From positions 1 through 64,000 of the forward strand of contig NW_024533043.1 of the NCBI RefSeq assembly GCF_016097555.1: DNA of 64,000 nucleotides, written 5' to 3'. Source of the stretch: Gigantopelta aegis (Eukaryota; Mollusca; Gastropoda; Neomphalida; Peltospiridae). The first letter of the stretch is position 1; each line of letters starts with the position of its first letter. The notes under the pieces were generated by a model. That model was not told the origin of the DNA. It saw only the letters and a list, made by a program, of their open reading frames with translations, and did not search any database. Below are positions 12,113-23,900 of this stretch, one piece after another. The translations under genes and the position numbers were made by a program.

Positions 12113-12953
12113 ATGTCAACTAAACAACATACTCTTTTCTGTGCTACAAGTTCTAGTTGTATTTGTAGTTCAGTGGACAACTGCAGCTCCTCTTCAAAAT
12201 GTCCGATCTGCTAGAAGCCTTCTTCAAAAAATGACCTGTCTACACAAAGATGAAGCCAATTGGAAGACTTGTGTTAGAGGATCCAAAAATGAACGACCAA
12301 GGTTTCACTTACCCAGGCCTTAACCTCCAGTAGCTCTTAGTCATAGTGCAATACCAGCAATGGAAGTACCTGTAAAGTGAGTTAATAATGTGACATTCTC
12401 ACTTCATTATCATTTTTCCTCTTTAATAGTTCCTTCAAATGTTTTTTATGTTAGAAGATACTCTATTGAGAAGAATATTGGTACCCCAACGTGTCCTGCA
12501 TTATGCAAACTAGTAGGTCCTAAAGAGAAAGACTGTGAAATTGGCAACCTTCTTCAGTCTGGCTTTATCAATAGTCGAGGCATTTTGTAGTCAAATCCCC
12601 ACGATATGGTTGTAGTAACTATTTCAAGAGTGAAATATGTATCTACAACATTAGCATGCCATGCAAAGACAGTCATGTTAAAATATCAGAGGAAAGGATC
12701 TGAGATTGATATAGCAGAAGGTGATTCAGTTGAGATAATAGACTATAAAAAACACAATGTCTATCAGTCAATTACTGGTAGTGACAAATCATTGTTACAA
12801 AATATACCAATTCACACTTCAGACTTCTTAGTGTTATTTCTGAGTGAAAGAGATGCAACTCAAGGTGCTGGATTCAAGTTACAGTTTGAATGTCCAGTTA
12901 TTTTAAATAAAGTTGTTGAATCTGGATCTGGATCTGGATCTGGTACTGAATAA
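12113..12953 (+). CDS. Secreted CUB-domain protein, family 1, copy 6 (reference copy)
   Basis: This is the best preserved copy and the basis for the family description. Exon 1 (12113-12376) encodes a signal peptide (core LVVFVVQWTTAAP), an arginine-rich segment (NVRSARSLL), MTCLHKDEANWKTCVRG and, after one frame correction, YPGLNLP. It ends at a GTGAGT donor. A 53 bp intron follows. Exon 2 (12430-12953) carries TCPALCKL, KDCEIGNLLQ, then YGC, SEIC.YNIS.PC and a CUB-like domain with SEIDIAEGDSVEIIDYKKH, ITGSDKSLLQ, SDFLVLFLSE and GFKLQFECP, ending in a GSGSGSGTE tail. The predicted length is about 275 residues. Comparison with other copies indicates one extra base near 12150 and one missing near 12585. 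The product is likely extracellular. CUB domains bind proteins or glycans, but the ligand is unknown. Confidence 0.8.
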
Positions 12954-13187
12954 CTTATAACTATGTCATTATAATATGTGTTTCTTTATTTCTCTAATGT
13001 ACTAATATCAAATACATGACTGAATTATAATTAATTACATCTACAAATTTTATATATTATAAAAATATCGTATTATTTATTTATCATATTTGATACTATT
13101 ATTATTTCATTTTGCCTTAGTTAAATGATTTAAACAAAGAAATTAATGACTTTAAGTGTTTGCTGCAAAAGTGATTAGAATCAATAG

Positions 13188-13195
13188 TATAAATA
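13188..13195 (+). promoter_or_regulatory. TATA box of CUB copy 7
   Basis: TATAAATAGGTTGACTC matches the family promoter. The CRE-like part upstream is not recognisable here. Confidence 0.55.
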
Positions 13196-13290
13196 GGTTG
13201 ACTCTTCATGTGAAGATATAATAAGAACAAAATTGGAAAAAAACTCAATAGCAAAAGAAAAAAAAGAAATATATCTTCACAAATACAATA

Positions 13291-13864
13291 ATGTCAACTA
13301 AACAGAGATATTTCTTTTCTGTACTACAGTTCTAATTGTATTTGTGATTCAGTGGACAATTACAGTTCCTCTTAAAATATCAGACCTGCTAGAAGATTAC
13401 TTATGAAAATGACTTGTCTTCATAATAGTGTATTAGTGATGCTAAAAAAGAAAGACTGTGAGGCTTGTATATTCTACCCATTGCTGAATAATTACCATTC
13501 ATTTATCTAGGCCTTAACATTCCTTTAGGTCTTAGTCATAGTGTAGCAGTGGAAGTACTTGTAAAGTGATTCCAAATATAGTTGTTTCCGAATATATAGC
13601 CAATGTGGCTGAACATCATATACTTTTATTATTTTCATTAGTTTTTCACATGTTTTTACTGTTCAAAGATTCTCAAGTAGAAGATCATTGGCATTCCAAC
13701 CTGTCCCAGACTATTAGATATTAAAGCGAAACTGGTCAAATTGACAATCTACTTCAAACTGGTTTGTCAACACTCACTGCGTCTCTGTGGTTAAATCCCT
13801 ACGATATGGGTTGTAGTAATTATCTCAAAAGTGAAATATGTATCTACAACATTAGCATCCATTG
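13291..13864 (+). pseudogene. Truncated CUB gene, family 1, copy 7
   Basis: It starts with ATGTCAACTAAACAGAG and shows a degraded exon 1, a spacer, then exon 2 up to YGL/CSNYLKSEICIYNISI. The match stops in the first strand of the CUB domain, where the flanking repeat of the next tandem duplication (GTTGAGGTGTAAGAG) begins. The loss of the whole domain is structural and not noise. The internal sequence is also more diverged than other copies, so this is a genuine pseudogene left at a recombination breakpoint. Confidence 0.75.
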
Positions 13865-14515
13865 TTGAGGTGTAAGAGTTAAAAATTTTTATGCATAACA
13901 ATAAAATGTAATAGAAAATAATTAATTAATTAAAATTTAGTTAATTAGTTATATAATAAATAGTTCATAGTTAATTAATTAGATCGTTATAGTAGAAATA
14001 GTTATATAATAAATAGTTCATAATACCCTAAGTGATTTTATATACTCATGATGTACAGTTGTACACTATTACATGTGTCTTTGTTTTAGAACAATTGTAT
14101 CAACCACAGCTTGTTTCCTATGTTAGTTCATTTCCTTTTTTTACATAGATATTTGTTCAGTTTTTGCTAATTCTTTTTGTTTAAAATATTTATTGTATTT
14201 AAAATATAATTATTAAGAATAATAATTATAATATTTGTTATATGAGTTGATGAATACATATTTAATTATATAATAGATATATAATTAATTATGATTATAC
14301 TGTAAAAAAATTATAAAAAAATAAAATTAGAAAGTATTGTTCATTGTTTGACTGTAATGATTGCCAAAGTTTGCCATATCTATCATAATGTCTTGATTTC
14401 TGTGGAAATTAAAATAAGATAACAGATCTTCATCACTATATGGTAAAATTATAATCTGTATAATACACGTTCGTATGTAAGCAATCATCATTAAGTTTGT
14501 ATACACGAATACTGC

Positions 14516-15420
14516 TTACCTATTAAATCCATTACCAGATCCAGATCCATCATTGTCATCATCATTGTCATTATCTTTATTTATAATAACTGGACATTCA
14601 AACTGCAACTTGAATCCAGCACCTTGGGTTGAGTCTCTTTCACTCAGAAAATAACACTAAGAAGTCTGAAGTCTGAATTGGTATATTTTTGTAGCAATGA
14701 TTTGTCACTACCAGTAATTGATGGATAGACGTCATGTTTTTTATAGTCAATTATCACAACAGAATCATTTTCTGCTATATCAATTTCAGAACCTTTCTCT
14801 GATATTTTAATGTAACTGTCATTGCATGGCATGCTAATGTTGTAGATACATATTTCACTCTTGAAATAGTTACTACAACCATATCGTGGAGATTTGGCTA
14901 CAATGATGCCTTGATTAAGAAAGCTTGTATGAAGAAGGTTTCCAATTTTGCATTCATCAGATTCTTTAACGTTGTCCAATTTACACAGAGCTGGACAAGT
15001 AGAGATTTTAAGGCTCTCATCAGTGGCATATCTTCGAACAGCAAAGCATTTGAAAGAACTGTTGAAAGAAAGAATACATAAATATTAAAAGTAAAATTGA
15101 ACATTAGATACAATGTAAATAAATGGTGATTATTTTGTAACTCACTTCACTGGTATCTCCATTGCTGGTAACATACTGAGACTAAGAGATACTGGAATGT
15201 TGAGGCCTGGGTATAGGTAAGATGGTTTGGTCAGCGTTAGCTCCTCTAACACAAGTCTTCCATTCTTTCTTTTTAGCATCACTATTACGGAGGCAGGTTA
15301 TTTTCTGTATTAAGCTTTAGCAGCAGGTCGAACATTTTTAAGAGGAGCTGCAGTTGTCCACTGAACCATGGATACAACTAGAACTGCAATACAGCAAACA
15401 GTAGGTAATTTAATTGACAT
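14516..15420 (-). CDS. Secreted CUB-domain protein, family 1, copy 8
   Basis: Start ATG is at 15420-15418 (GGATGTCAATTAAATTACC) and a stop lies near 14518. Exon 1 has the signal core, an APLKNVRP-like stretch, MTCLRN and EWKTCVRGAN. After one frame correction it reads on into LNIPVSLS and the family's IPVK-type end before the GTGAGT donor. Exon 2 is clean over TCPALCKLDNVKE, ECKIGNLLHT, VAKSPRYGCSNYF, SEICIYNISMPC and the acidic turn to ITGSDKSLLQ. A frame break near 14650 precedes the C-terminal ECPVIINK, an Asp/Asn-rich linker and a GSG tail. It forms a separate subfamily with copies 9 and 10: the linker is acidic and the upstream TATA box is TATAAAAGG. Confidence 0.8.
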
Positions 15421-15506
15421 CCTTTTATTTGATGTATTCTCAGGATTTGTCTTTCTTGTTATTAGAAGACTTAAATTATAGTTGATTTACCATACTTCTC
15501 AACTCC

Positions 15507-15513
15507 TTTTATA
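15507..15513 (-). promoter_or_regulatory. TATA box of CUB copy 8
   Basis: TATAAAAGG reads on the minus strand about 90 bp upstream of the ATG. The same element is at 18303-18297 and 20472-20466. Confidence 0.6.
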
Positions 15514-15519
15514 CTGCCA

Positions 15520-16039
15520 AAGTTTACTACAGACGGCCCACATTTATTTCCACCTTGAAAGTCTGAAATCCCCACATGTATAGTGAAGATGATAATGAAC
15601 ATATCATGTTTCCTATTTTCTTGGTGATATAACAAGAGGATAGAGGGGGAGTAAATATTGCATATTCATTTTCCCCTGTATACGATACTATTATAGTGAG
15701 ATCAGCATTTCCTTAGTTTTTTTATCTCATGTACATATATGGCTTGGCTCGTGATAATGCCATGTCACAGTTATTTGTTGTTTTGATAGTAGCATTCTGT
15801 TTTTATATATTAGTGGCAATAGATATCACTGTTAGTAATTGTGGAAACATAAATGATGCCCCTAGGTAATTTGACTGTTTTAAGGCCATGATGTCATTAT
15901 GACATACACTTCTATATAAGATTGTTAATAGTATGTGTACATCATATTTTTTATATGAGAATATAGGTAAAGTTAATAGGAATAGCAAGTTTAAATTAGA
16001 GAATACACTTAAAGACTCAGTTCATGTAAATCATATGCT
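15520..16039. other. Upstream spacer of tandem unit 1
   Basis: Nearly the same sequence occurs at 18310-18828 in unit 2. No gene is recognised. Confidence 0.6.
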
Positions 16040-16044
16040 GTCTT

Positions 16045-16583
16045 CAAGCCCGTAGCCAGGGGGGAGGGCATTTGGGGCTTGAGCCCCCCCTTTGGCCAAA
16101 ATACACCCACACTTAATTACATTGATCAATGGGTGGAGCTGATGCACTGTTAGGCTTCTTAGCTACGCTACATGCACAAACCACAAACATAACTCACCAT
16201 TAGCACCTACAAACCACTGAATAAGACTCAATGGATCAGCTTGTTCCTATGATGCAATACTTTTTTCTTATTTTGTAACTATATATTATAATAGAATTTT
16301 AATTTAGCAGCTGTCCACTCAGCTATCCAGCAGCATAGAAACTAAGTACAGGTGTAACAGTATACTATGTTTGCTAGGAGGCATCCACGTCGCTTGCAAC
16401 TTGAGAAAATTATTAACAATTAGTATTATACATGTTTTAACTCTACATGGTATGAATCATTCTTTCTTTAATATGACAAAGTAAAGTCATGGGTGTGGAT
16501 ATGGATAGTCACTGATTAAGGGTGTGGTTTATTTTTTTACAAAAACCCCCCCCCCCTTTAAGAAAATCCTGGCTACGGGCCTG
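16045..16583. mobile_element. Non-autonomous DNA transposon (MITE-like), 539 bp
   Basis: The terminal inverted repeats are CAAGCCCGTAGCCAGG at the left and CCTGGCTACGGGCCTG at the right, with one mismatch between them. Subterminal runs of G (left) and C (right) extend the symmetry. The direct repeat GTCTT flanks the element (16040-16044 and 16584-16588). The sister duplication at 18829-18833 has a single GTCTT and no insert, so it preserves the empty site. There is no transposase frame, so the element must have been moved in trans. The superfamily is not assigned. Confidence 0.9.
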
Positions 16584-16589
16584 GTCTTG

Positions 16590-17302
16590 ATATAATGAAA
16601 ATAGAGAAGATTTATCTATATCTTAAACTTGTATTTGATTAAATGTTGCTATCATATGGGTAAGCCTTAGGTTTATAATTAACAGAGTGCTGGCAATATG
16701 CATATTCAATATTTAAGTTATGTTGAGGTGCAAGAGTTAAGAATTTCTATGCATAACAATAAAATGTAATAGAAAATAATTAATTAATTAAACATAGTTA
16801 TGTAGAAAAAAGTTATATAATAAAATAGTTCATAATATCCTAAGTGATTTTATATATCATGATGTACAGTTGTAGACTATTACATGTCTTTGTTTTAAAA
16901 CAATTGTATCAACCACAGCTTGTTTCCTACTGTTAGTTCATTTTCCCTTTTAATTTGCATAGACTTTTTACAATTTTTGTTAATTTTTTCTTTAAAAAAT
17001 TTAAATAAGATAACAATTATAATCTATTATATAAGTTGCATTGATCAAGTACATATTTCATAATATAATAGATATAAATGACACTGTAAAATATAATTAT
17101 AATTGTTATAAAGTATTGTTCATTGTTTGACTGTAATGATTGCCAAAGTTTGCCATATAGCTATTATAATTGTATCTGTGGAGATGAAAATAAGATAACA
17201 GATCTTTATAACTATATGGGAAAATTATCATTTGTTATAGTACAAATCACACTTGTTCTTATGTAACCAATCATTGTTAAGTTTGTATACATGATTACTG
17301 CT
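16590..17302. other. Spacer between CUB copies 8 and 9
   Basis: This is AT-rich duplicated sequence that matches 13865-14515. No gene is seen. Confidence 0.55.
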
Positions 17303-18212
17303 TAACCTATTAAAATCCAGTACCAGATCAGATCCATCATTGTCATCATCATTGTCATTGTCTTATTTATAATAACTGGACATTCAAACTGCAACTTGAA
17401 TCCAGCACCTTGAGTTGCATCTCTTTCACTCAGAAATAACACTAAGAAGTCTGAAGTATGAATTGGTATATTTTGTAGCAATGATTTGTCACTACCAGTA
17501 ATTGACTCATAGACTTTGTGCTTTTCATAGTCTATTATCACACAACAGAATCATTTTCTGCTATATCAATTTCAGAACCTTTCTCTGATATTTTAATGTA
17601 CTGTCATGCATGGCATGCTAATATGTAGATACATATTTCACTCTTGAAATAGTTACTACAACCATATCGTGGAGATTTGCCTTACAATGATGCCTTGGAC
17701 TAAGAAAGCTTGTATGAAGAAGGTTTCCAATTTTGCATTCATCAGATTCTTTTAACAGGTGTCCAATTACACAAAGCTGGGACAAGTAGAGATTAGAAGG
17801 GCTCTTTTCAGTGGCATATTTTCCGGACCCACCGCAAAGCATTTGAAATCACTGTTGAAAGAAAGAATACATAAATATTACAAAAGTAAAATTGAACATT
17901 AGATACAATGTAAATAAATGGTGATTATTTTGTAACTCAACTTCCCTGGTATCTCCATTGCTGTAATATACTGAGACTAAGAGATGCTGGAATGGTTGAG
18001 GCCTGGGTATAGGTAAGATGGTTGATCAGCATTAGTTCCTCTAACACAAGTCTTCCATTCTTTCTTTTTAGCATCACTATTACGGAGGCAGGTCATTTTC
18101 TGTAGTAAACTTCTAGCAGGTCGAACGTTTCAATAGGAGCTGCAGTTGTCCACTGAACCATGGATACAACTAGAACTGCAATACAACAAACAGTAGGTAA
18201 TTTAATTGACAT
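17303..18212 (-). CDS. Secreted CUB-domain protein, family 1, copy 9
   Basis: This is the sister of copy 8 by tandem duplication. Start ATG is at 18212-18210. Exon 1 contains the signal core, MTCLRN, EWKTCVRGTN and ADQPSYLYPGLNH. Exon 2 contains LCKLDTC-like, ECKIGNLLHTSFL, the SEIC-YNI core, and a clean C-terminal CUB half with ITGSDKSLLQNIPIHTSDF and GFKLQFECPVI, ending in an N/D-rich linker. Frame breaks at 17560, 17690 and 17830 are single-base and lie in positions that are intact in copy 8. The TATA box is at 18303-18297. Confidence 0.75.
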
Positions 18213-18309
18213 CCTTTTATTTGATGTATTCTCAGAATTTGTCTTTCTTGTTATTAGATTTTAAATTTTAGTGATTTACCTTACTTTCTCAACTCATTTT
18301 ATACTGTCA

Positions 18310-19493
18310 AAAGTTCTACTACAACGCCCACATTCATTTCCATCTTGAAAGTCTGAAACCCTAACATGTAAGTGAAGATGATAATGTACATATCATGTTT
18401 TCCTATTTTCTTGGCAATATAACAAGAGGATAGAGGGGGAGTAAATATTGCATATTCATTTTCCCCTGTATACGATATTATGATAGTGAGATCAGCATTT
18501 CCTTAGTTTTTTATCTTATGTACATATATGGCTTGGCTCAGTTGATAGTGCCATGTCACGGTTATTGTTGTTTTGATAGTAGCATTCTGTTTTTATATAT
18601 TAGTGGCAATAGATATCACTGTTAGTAATTGTGGAACCATAAATGATGCCCTAGGTAATTTTGACTGTTTTAAGGCCATGATGTCATTATGACATACACT
18701 TCTATATAAGATCGTTAATAATATGTGTACATCATATTTATATATGAGATATAGGTAAAAGTTAATAGGAATAGCAAGTTTAAGTTAGAGAATACACTTA
18801 AAGACTCAGTTCATGTAAATCATATGTTGTCTTGATATAATGAAAATAGAGAAGATTTATCTATATCTTAAACTTGTATTGGATGAAATGTGGCTATCAT
18901 ATGGGTAAGCCTTAGGTTTATAATTAACAGAGTGCTGGCAATATGCATATTCAATATTTAAGTTTTGTTGAGGTACAAGAGTTAAGAATTTCTATGCATA
19001 ACAATAAAATGTACTATAAAATAATTAATTAATTAAACATAGTTATGTAGAAATAGTTATATAATAAAATAGTTCATAATACCCTAAGTGATTTTATATA
19101 CTCATGATGTACAGTTGTACACTATTTCTTTAAAAAATTTAAATAAGATAAAAAATCTATTATATAAGTAAGTTATTATATAATTAAATAATCTATATAT
19201 AAGTTGATCAGTACATATTTCATAATATAATAGATATAAATGAAAACTGTAAAACATAATTATAATTGAATAAAATTATAAAAGTATTGTTCATTGTTTG
19301 ACTGTAATGACTGCCAAAGTTTGCCATATAGCTATTATTAATGTATTGATTCCTGTGGAGATGAAAATAAGATAACAGATCTTTATCAATATATGGGAAA
19401 AATTATCATTTGTTATAGTACAAATCACACTTGTTCTTATGTAAGCAATCATCATTAAATTTGTATACATGCATATTGCTTACCTATTCAAGC
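18310..19493. other. Spacer between CUB copies 9 and 10
   Basis: It comprises the duplicated upstream region of copy 9 (with the empty transposon site at 18829) followed by the downstream region of copy 10. No additional gene is visible. Confidence 0.55.
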
Positions 19494-20389
19494 ACAGTAC
19501 CAGATCCAGAGCCATCATCATTGTCATCATTATTGTCATTGTCTTTATTTATAATAACTGGAATTCAAACTGCAACTTGAATCCAGCACTGAGTTGCATC
19601 TCTTTCACTAGAAATAACACTAAGAAGTCTGAAGTGTGAATTGGTATATTTTGTAGCAATGATTTGTCACTACCAGTAATTGACTGATAGACATTGTGCT
19701 TTATAGTCTATTATCTCAACTGAATCACCTTCTGCTATATCAATCTCAGATCCCTTCTCTGATTATTTTAATATAACTGTCCTTTGCATGGCATGCTAAT
19801 GTTGTAGATACATATTTCGCTCCTGAAATAGTTACCCACTACCATATCGTGGGGATTGGCTACAGAGATGCCATGACTGTCAAGAAAGGTTGTATAAAGA
19901 AGACCTTCATAGAATTCATTAAGTTTATAATTAGTATCTCTCAGTTTACACAAAGCTGGACAGGTATGAACTTTAAGACTCTCGTCTTCGGCATATCTCT
20001 GAACTGTGAAACATCTGAAAGAAACTGTTGCAATTGAAAGAAAGAAAAATGCATTTATAATTATTTACTTGAAAAAGTGGACTATTATACTGAAAATCAA
20101 TGGTGATATATTAAACTCACTTCACAGGTATTTTCATTGCTTTTTTTTTTTTTTTTTTTTTTTTGGCAATGCACTGTTACTAAGAGATCTTGGAATGTCA
20201 AGGCCTGGGTATAGGGTAAGATGGGTGCTCAGCATTAGTTCCTCTAACACAAGTTTTCCAGTCTTTCTTATTTGCATCACCATTATTGAGACAGGTCATC
20301 TTTTTGCTAACATCTATTGCAGTCGTCCACTGTACCATGGATACAATTAGAACTGCAGCACAGCAAAGATTAGGTAATTTGGTTGACAT
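19494..20389 (-). CDS. Secreted CUB-domain protein, family 1, copy 10
   Basis: Start ATG is at 20389-20387 (MSTKLPNLCCAAVLIVSMVQ). Exon 1 has a signal peptide, TAIDVSKKMTCLNNGDAN and WKTCVRGTNAEHPSY. A run of 24 A on the coding strand (T on plus, 20141-20164) interrupts the end of exon 1 between residues that are adjacent in other copies. Exon 2 reads LCKLRDTNYKLNEF, a DSHGISVA segment, SEICIYNISMPC, then the CUB core SEIDIAEGDSVEI and ITGSDKSLLQ, and ends GSGTVLE. It is the most diverged of copies 8-10. The TATA box is at 20472-20466. Confidence 0.75.
20141..20164. repeat. T24 homopolymer in exon 1 of CUB copy 10
   Basis: Twenty-four T on the plus strand are inserted where copies 8 and 9 read a simple CCAGCAATG junction on the coding strand. 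It could be a real poly(A) insertion or an artefact. Confidence 0.85.
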
Positions 20390-20479
20390 TGTCTTGTTTT
20401 AATGGTTAGTAGCCTCTTTTGTTCTTAGTAGGTAGGTTGGTTGATTTTACTGCAGCTTCAGTTCCTTTTATACTGTACA

Positions 20480-20951
20480 ACCCCACACTTATTACACCTC
20501 AAGAAATTCCCCAAAGAATCCCCATTGATGTTGTAGTCATTGAGATGGGTATGTATATGGACAGTGAGTAATATTGATGTAGGAGAGGAAGTGAGCCATT
20601 AATTATTAGTATTGTAATCGTTAATTGTTTTTAAAGTCTACATTACGATGTGATTAGTAATTTCTCAGTTTTTGTAACTATTGTGCATATTAACATATTG
20701 TTACTTAGTAGATAATTATTATACTAATAAGTGTGGTTTGTTTATTTTATGCCGTCAGTTTCAGTCTGGCCAACAATCAGTGCCGGTTGATATTTTCAGA
20801 GTAGATATTGCTGCTAGTAATCAAGATGCATAAACTTGTCCCTTGATAGTTGACTGCAGTAAGGCCATGATGTCATTATGATCACTTAGAAACTACCAAA
20901 CTCATCATCATGTGAAAGGGCGTGTCACAATTAATTGCTGGGTGCAACAAA
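20480..20951. other. Intergenic region between the CUB array and TOLLIP
   Basis: No gene is recognised. The last ~60 bp before the TOLLIP ATG are less AT-rich and probably contain its promoter. There is no TATA box. The CUB array and TOLLIP are divergently oriented. Confidence 0.45.
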
Positions 20952-23900
20952 ATGGCGACTGTCGACGAAGGTCAGAAAGAACAAACCAAAACGAGATCGA
21001 GCTTTCTTAGGTCAACTCCCAAGTGATTTCTTACGTGTGGAGGAGTCACCTCGGAGTGAGCAACGTACCAATAATGGACAGAGGTACGCGAGCGCTCTGA
21101 TATATTAATTACCCATGAAAACAGAGATAGCATATTGAACTGTCATTACATATCAGAATGTCAGAATAGGCTGTGCTTGTGTTATTACAATCAATGTTTC
21201 AAGGCTTACTTGAATTTGTATATTATTAATGCATTTATACAATGCATTATTCATACAGGTGTTATCAATCACAATACATTAAATAAAGGCCTGTCTTCAC
21301 TGTATTTTTTATGCGCATTCGATCCGGATTAATGTGCATTCCTTGCGTCCACATTCAATGCGCATTAGACAAAACTGTTTTTCAAACCAGTTCAAAGTCA
21401 ATCCACTTCCGAAGGTGGTTTGAATCCAGTTCAAAGTGGTTTTGTTGATCTGTTACATCACTCACGTGACCATTACAAGTGTCAAAATGGCTACTGGCTT
21501 ATTAGTCTCTTTTGATAGTATTTTTTTTCTCTAGCCTCTCTCTCCATTATATTTATCCTACATAGCATCACAAAACGCCCAGAAAAGCATCAGCAAAACA
21601 ACTTGATATGAATTGGCCATCTTTATTTCACAAGTTATCCATGTGATGTTTATAGGCGGAGTTATGCAAGTGTTGGATGGCTGATGCGGATTCATTCATT
21701 GCGGGCTTTGCGGATTCATTTTGAATCCAGCTTGTTTTTTGATATGGTATAGACAGGCCTTTAGATAGGACTAAATCTAAAACTTAACCTATTAACATAT
21801 AATAAACCTGATTTCTAGAACTTAAATCTATTATTCATATTAAAATGTTATATTTTATTCAGCATTTAATATCTTTTATTTATCTAGGGATCATCCTCAT
21901 CTAGTACCCATGACATATACTCCACTTCCAACTCAGTTTTGGACATGGTGATGGGTTACGTTGCAGACTTAAAAGTAACAATAGCTCAAGTCAGTAATCA
22001 ACTATGACTTTGACCTTTGTATGTTTTATAATCATAAATTATTGCTTAGTCTCAGTTGAGGTGTCTTGTCATATCATCACTTTTACTAATCTTTAATTAT
22101 TACCATATTGGTATCTAATTAGTATGTTTATTGTTTGGATATGTAATATGTTTAGGATTTTTCCTCCTACTTTTCTTATGATTGGGATTGTCCCATGGAT
22201 ATTCCTACTTTTTTCTTGATGACATCATTTTAGGGTGTGTGATTCCATTATCACTGTAACAGGATCTTTAGTAAATAGTAGTAATGTTTGAACTTTGTAG
22301 TGTTACTTAGGGTATTTAGGACAGATTACACATTATGTCATCACTACTATGAACTTTAGACCAGTACTGACACATTGATCTGGGATAGCTGTCATTAGTA
22401 AGCCTCTATACTAGTGAACATTAGTACTTAACATAGTAACCTAGGATAGCTACCATTAATATTTTCTAGACTAGTGAACATCAGTGCTTATCATAGTAGG
22501 CTAGGATAGCTACCATTAGTAAGTTCTAGACTAGTAAACATCAATACTTACTACAGTAACCTAGGATAGCTACCTATTAGTAAGTTCTAGAATAGTAAAC
22601 ATCAATACTTACTACAGTAACCTAGGATAGCTACCATTAGTAATTTCTAGACTAGTTAACATCAATACTTACTACAGTAACCTAGGATAGCTACCATTAG
22701 TAAGATCTAGACTAGTAAATCAATACTTACTACAGTAACCTAGGATAGCTACCATTAGTAAGTTCTAGACTAGTAAACATCAATACTTACTACAGTAACC
22801 TAGGATAGCTACCATTAGTAAGTTCTAGACTAGTAAACATCAATACTTACTACAGTAACCTAGGATAGCTACTATTAGTAAGATCTAGACTAGTAAAAAT
22901 CAATACTTACTACAGTAACCTAGGATAGCTACTATTAGTAAGATCTATACTAGTAAACATCAATACTTACTACAGTAACTAGGATAGCTACCATTAGTAA
23001 GTTCTAGACTAGTAAACATCAATACTTACTACAGTAACCTAGGATAGCTACTATTAGTAAGATCTATAATAGTGAAGTGATATGTTCACAATGATAGATC
23101 TAGTAATTTCGTGTAGTTGACAGATATGTCTAACACAGACTTGCAATGTCGCTTATGAATAAGTCTGATCATAACAATATTCAGATGTACCTATTAGGTA
23201 TTGAATCAATGGATTACTCTTTTAGGTAATACAGACTGACTACATCTTGCTGCAAGTTTTATTTTTAGTCGTATGGGTTTTCATTATTGTAGGCGAAATT
23301 AGTCAAGAATTACGGCTTGACTCGCATGGATCCATATTGTAGAGTGAGAATTGGACACTCTGTCTATGAGACTCCCACTGATGTAAATGGGTCAAAAAAT
23401 CCTCGTTGGAATAAGGCTTTCTCATGTGAGTACAATGTACCCACACACAACACACACACACATACACTCTTTTGTGACACAATCATTTTCTTTAACTCTT
23501 AGCAATTTAGCACGAGGTGTTACCAGTATGTACATCGAGGTCTTCAATGAGGTAAATTTATTATTGTAGTCTATTTGCTATTAAAATACTATTGGACAAT
23601 GCTGGTATTAAGTATACTATATTATAATAGCTTAGTTGTGTATGTTTTCTAAATGTTTCCAAGCTATATCAAAATTGAATGCACATTTATAGTTTCTATC
23701 TTGTTCATGATTATATCACTACATTTAACTAATAGCATTATCTAAATGCTTCCTACTTGTTATGTTCCTCTTTCAATTTCTCTTGTTACCACAACTTCTC
23801 TTCCTCTATATAGCGTTACTTATCTCTTGACGATCGTATTGCTTGGGGTTATTATGAATTTCCTGAAGATATGTATAAAGGAGAGACTATAGAGGAATGG

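Larger units (their letters stand above)
13865..20389. repeat. Second tandem duplication carrying CUB copies 8-10
   Basis: Units begin at 13865, 16722 and 18966 with GTTGAGGTNCAAGAGTTAA followed by a TAATTAATTAA-rich block. Units 1 and 2 (13865-16721 and 16722-18965) are closely similar along their whole length, apart from a transposon in unit 1. Unit 3 matches through the first kilobase and then continues into a more diverged gene copy and upstream region. Confidence 0.85.

Noticed and set aside
16045..16583. Possible autonomous transposon or virus-derived element
   Set aside because: There is no transposase or polymerase-like frame in 539 bp; only the termini are diagnostic.
22376..23077. 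Possible CRISPR-like repeat array
   Set aside because: Units are directly adjacent with no unique spacers, are ~60 bp and lie in a eukaryotic intron. This is a satellite.
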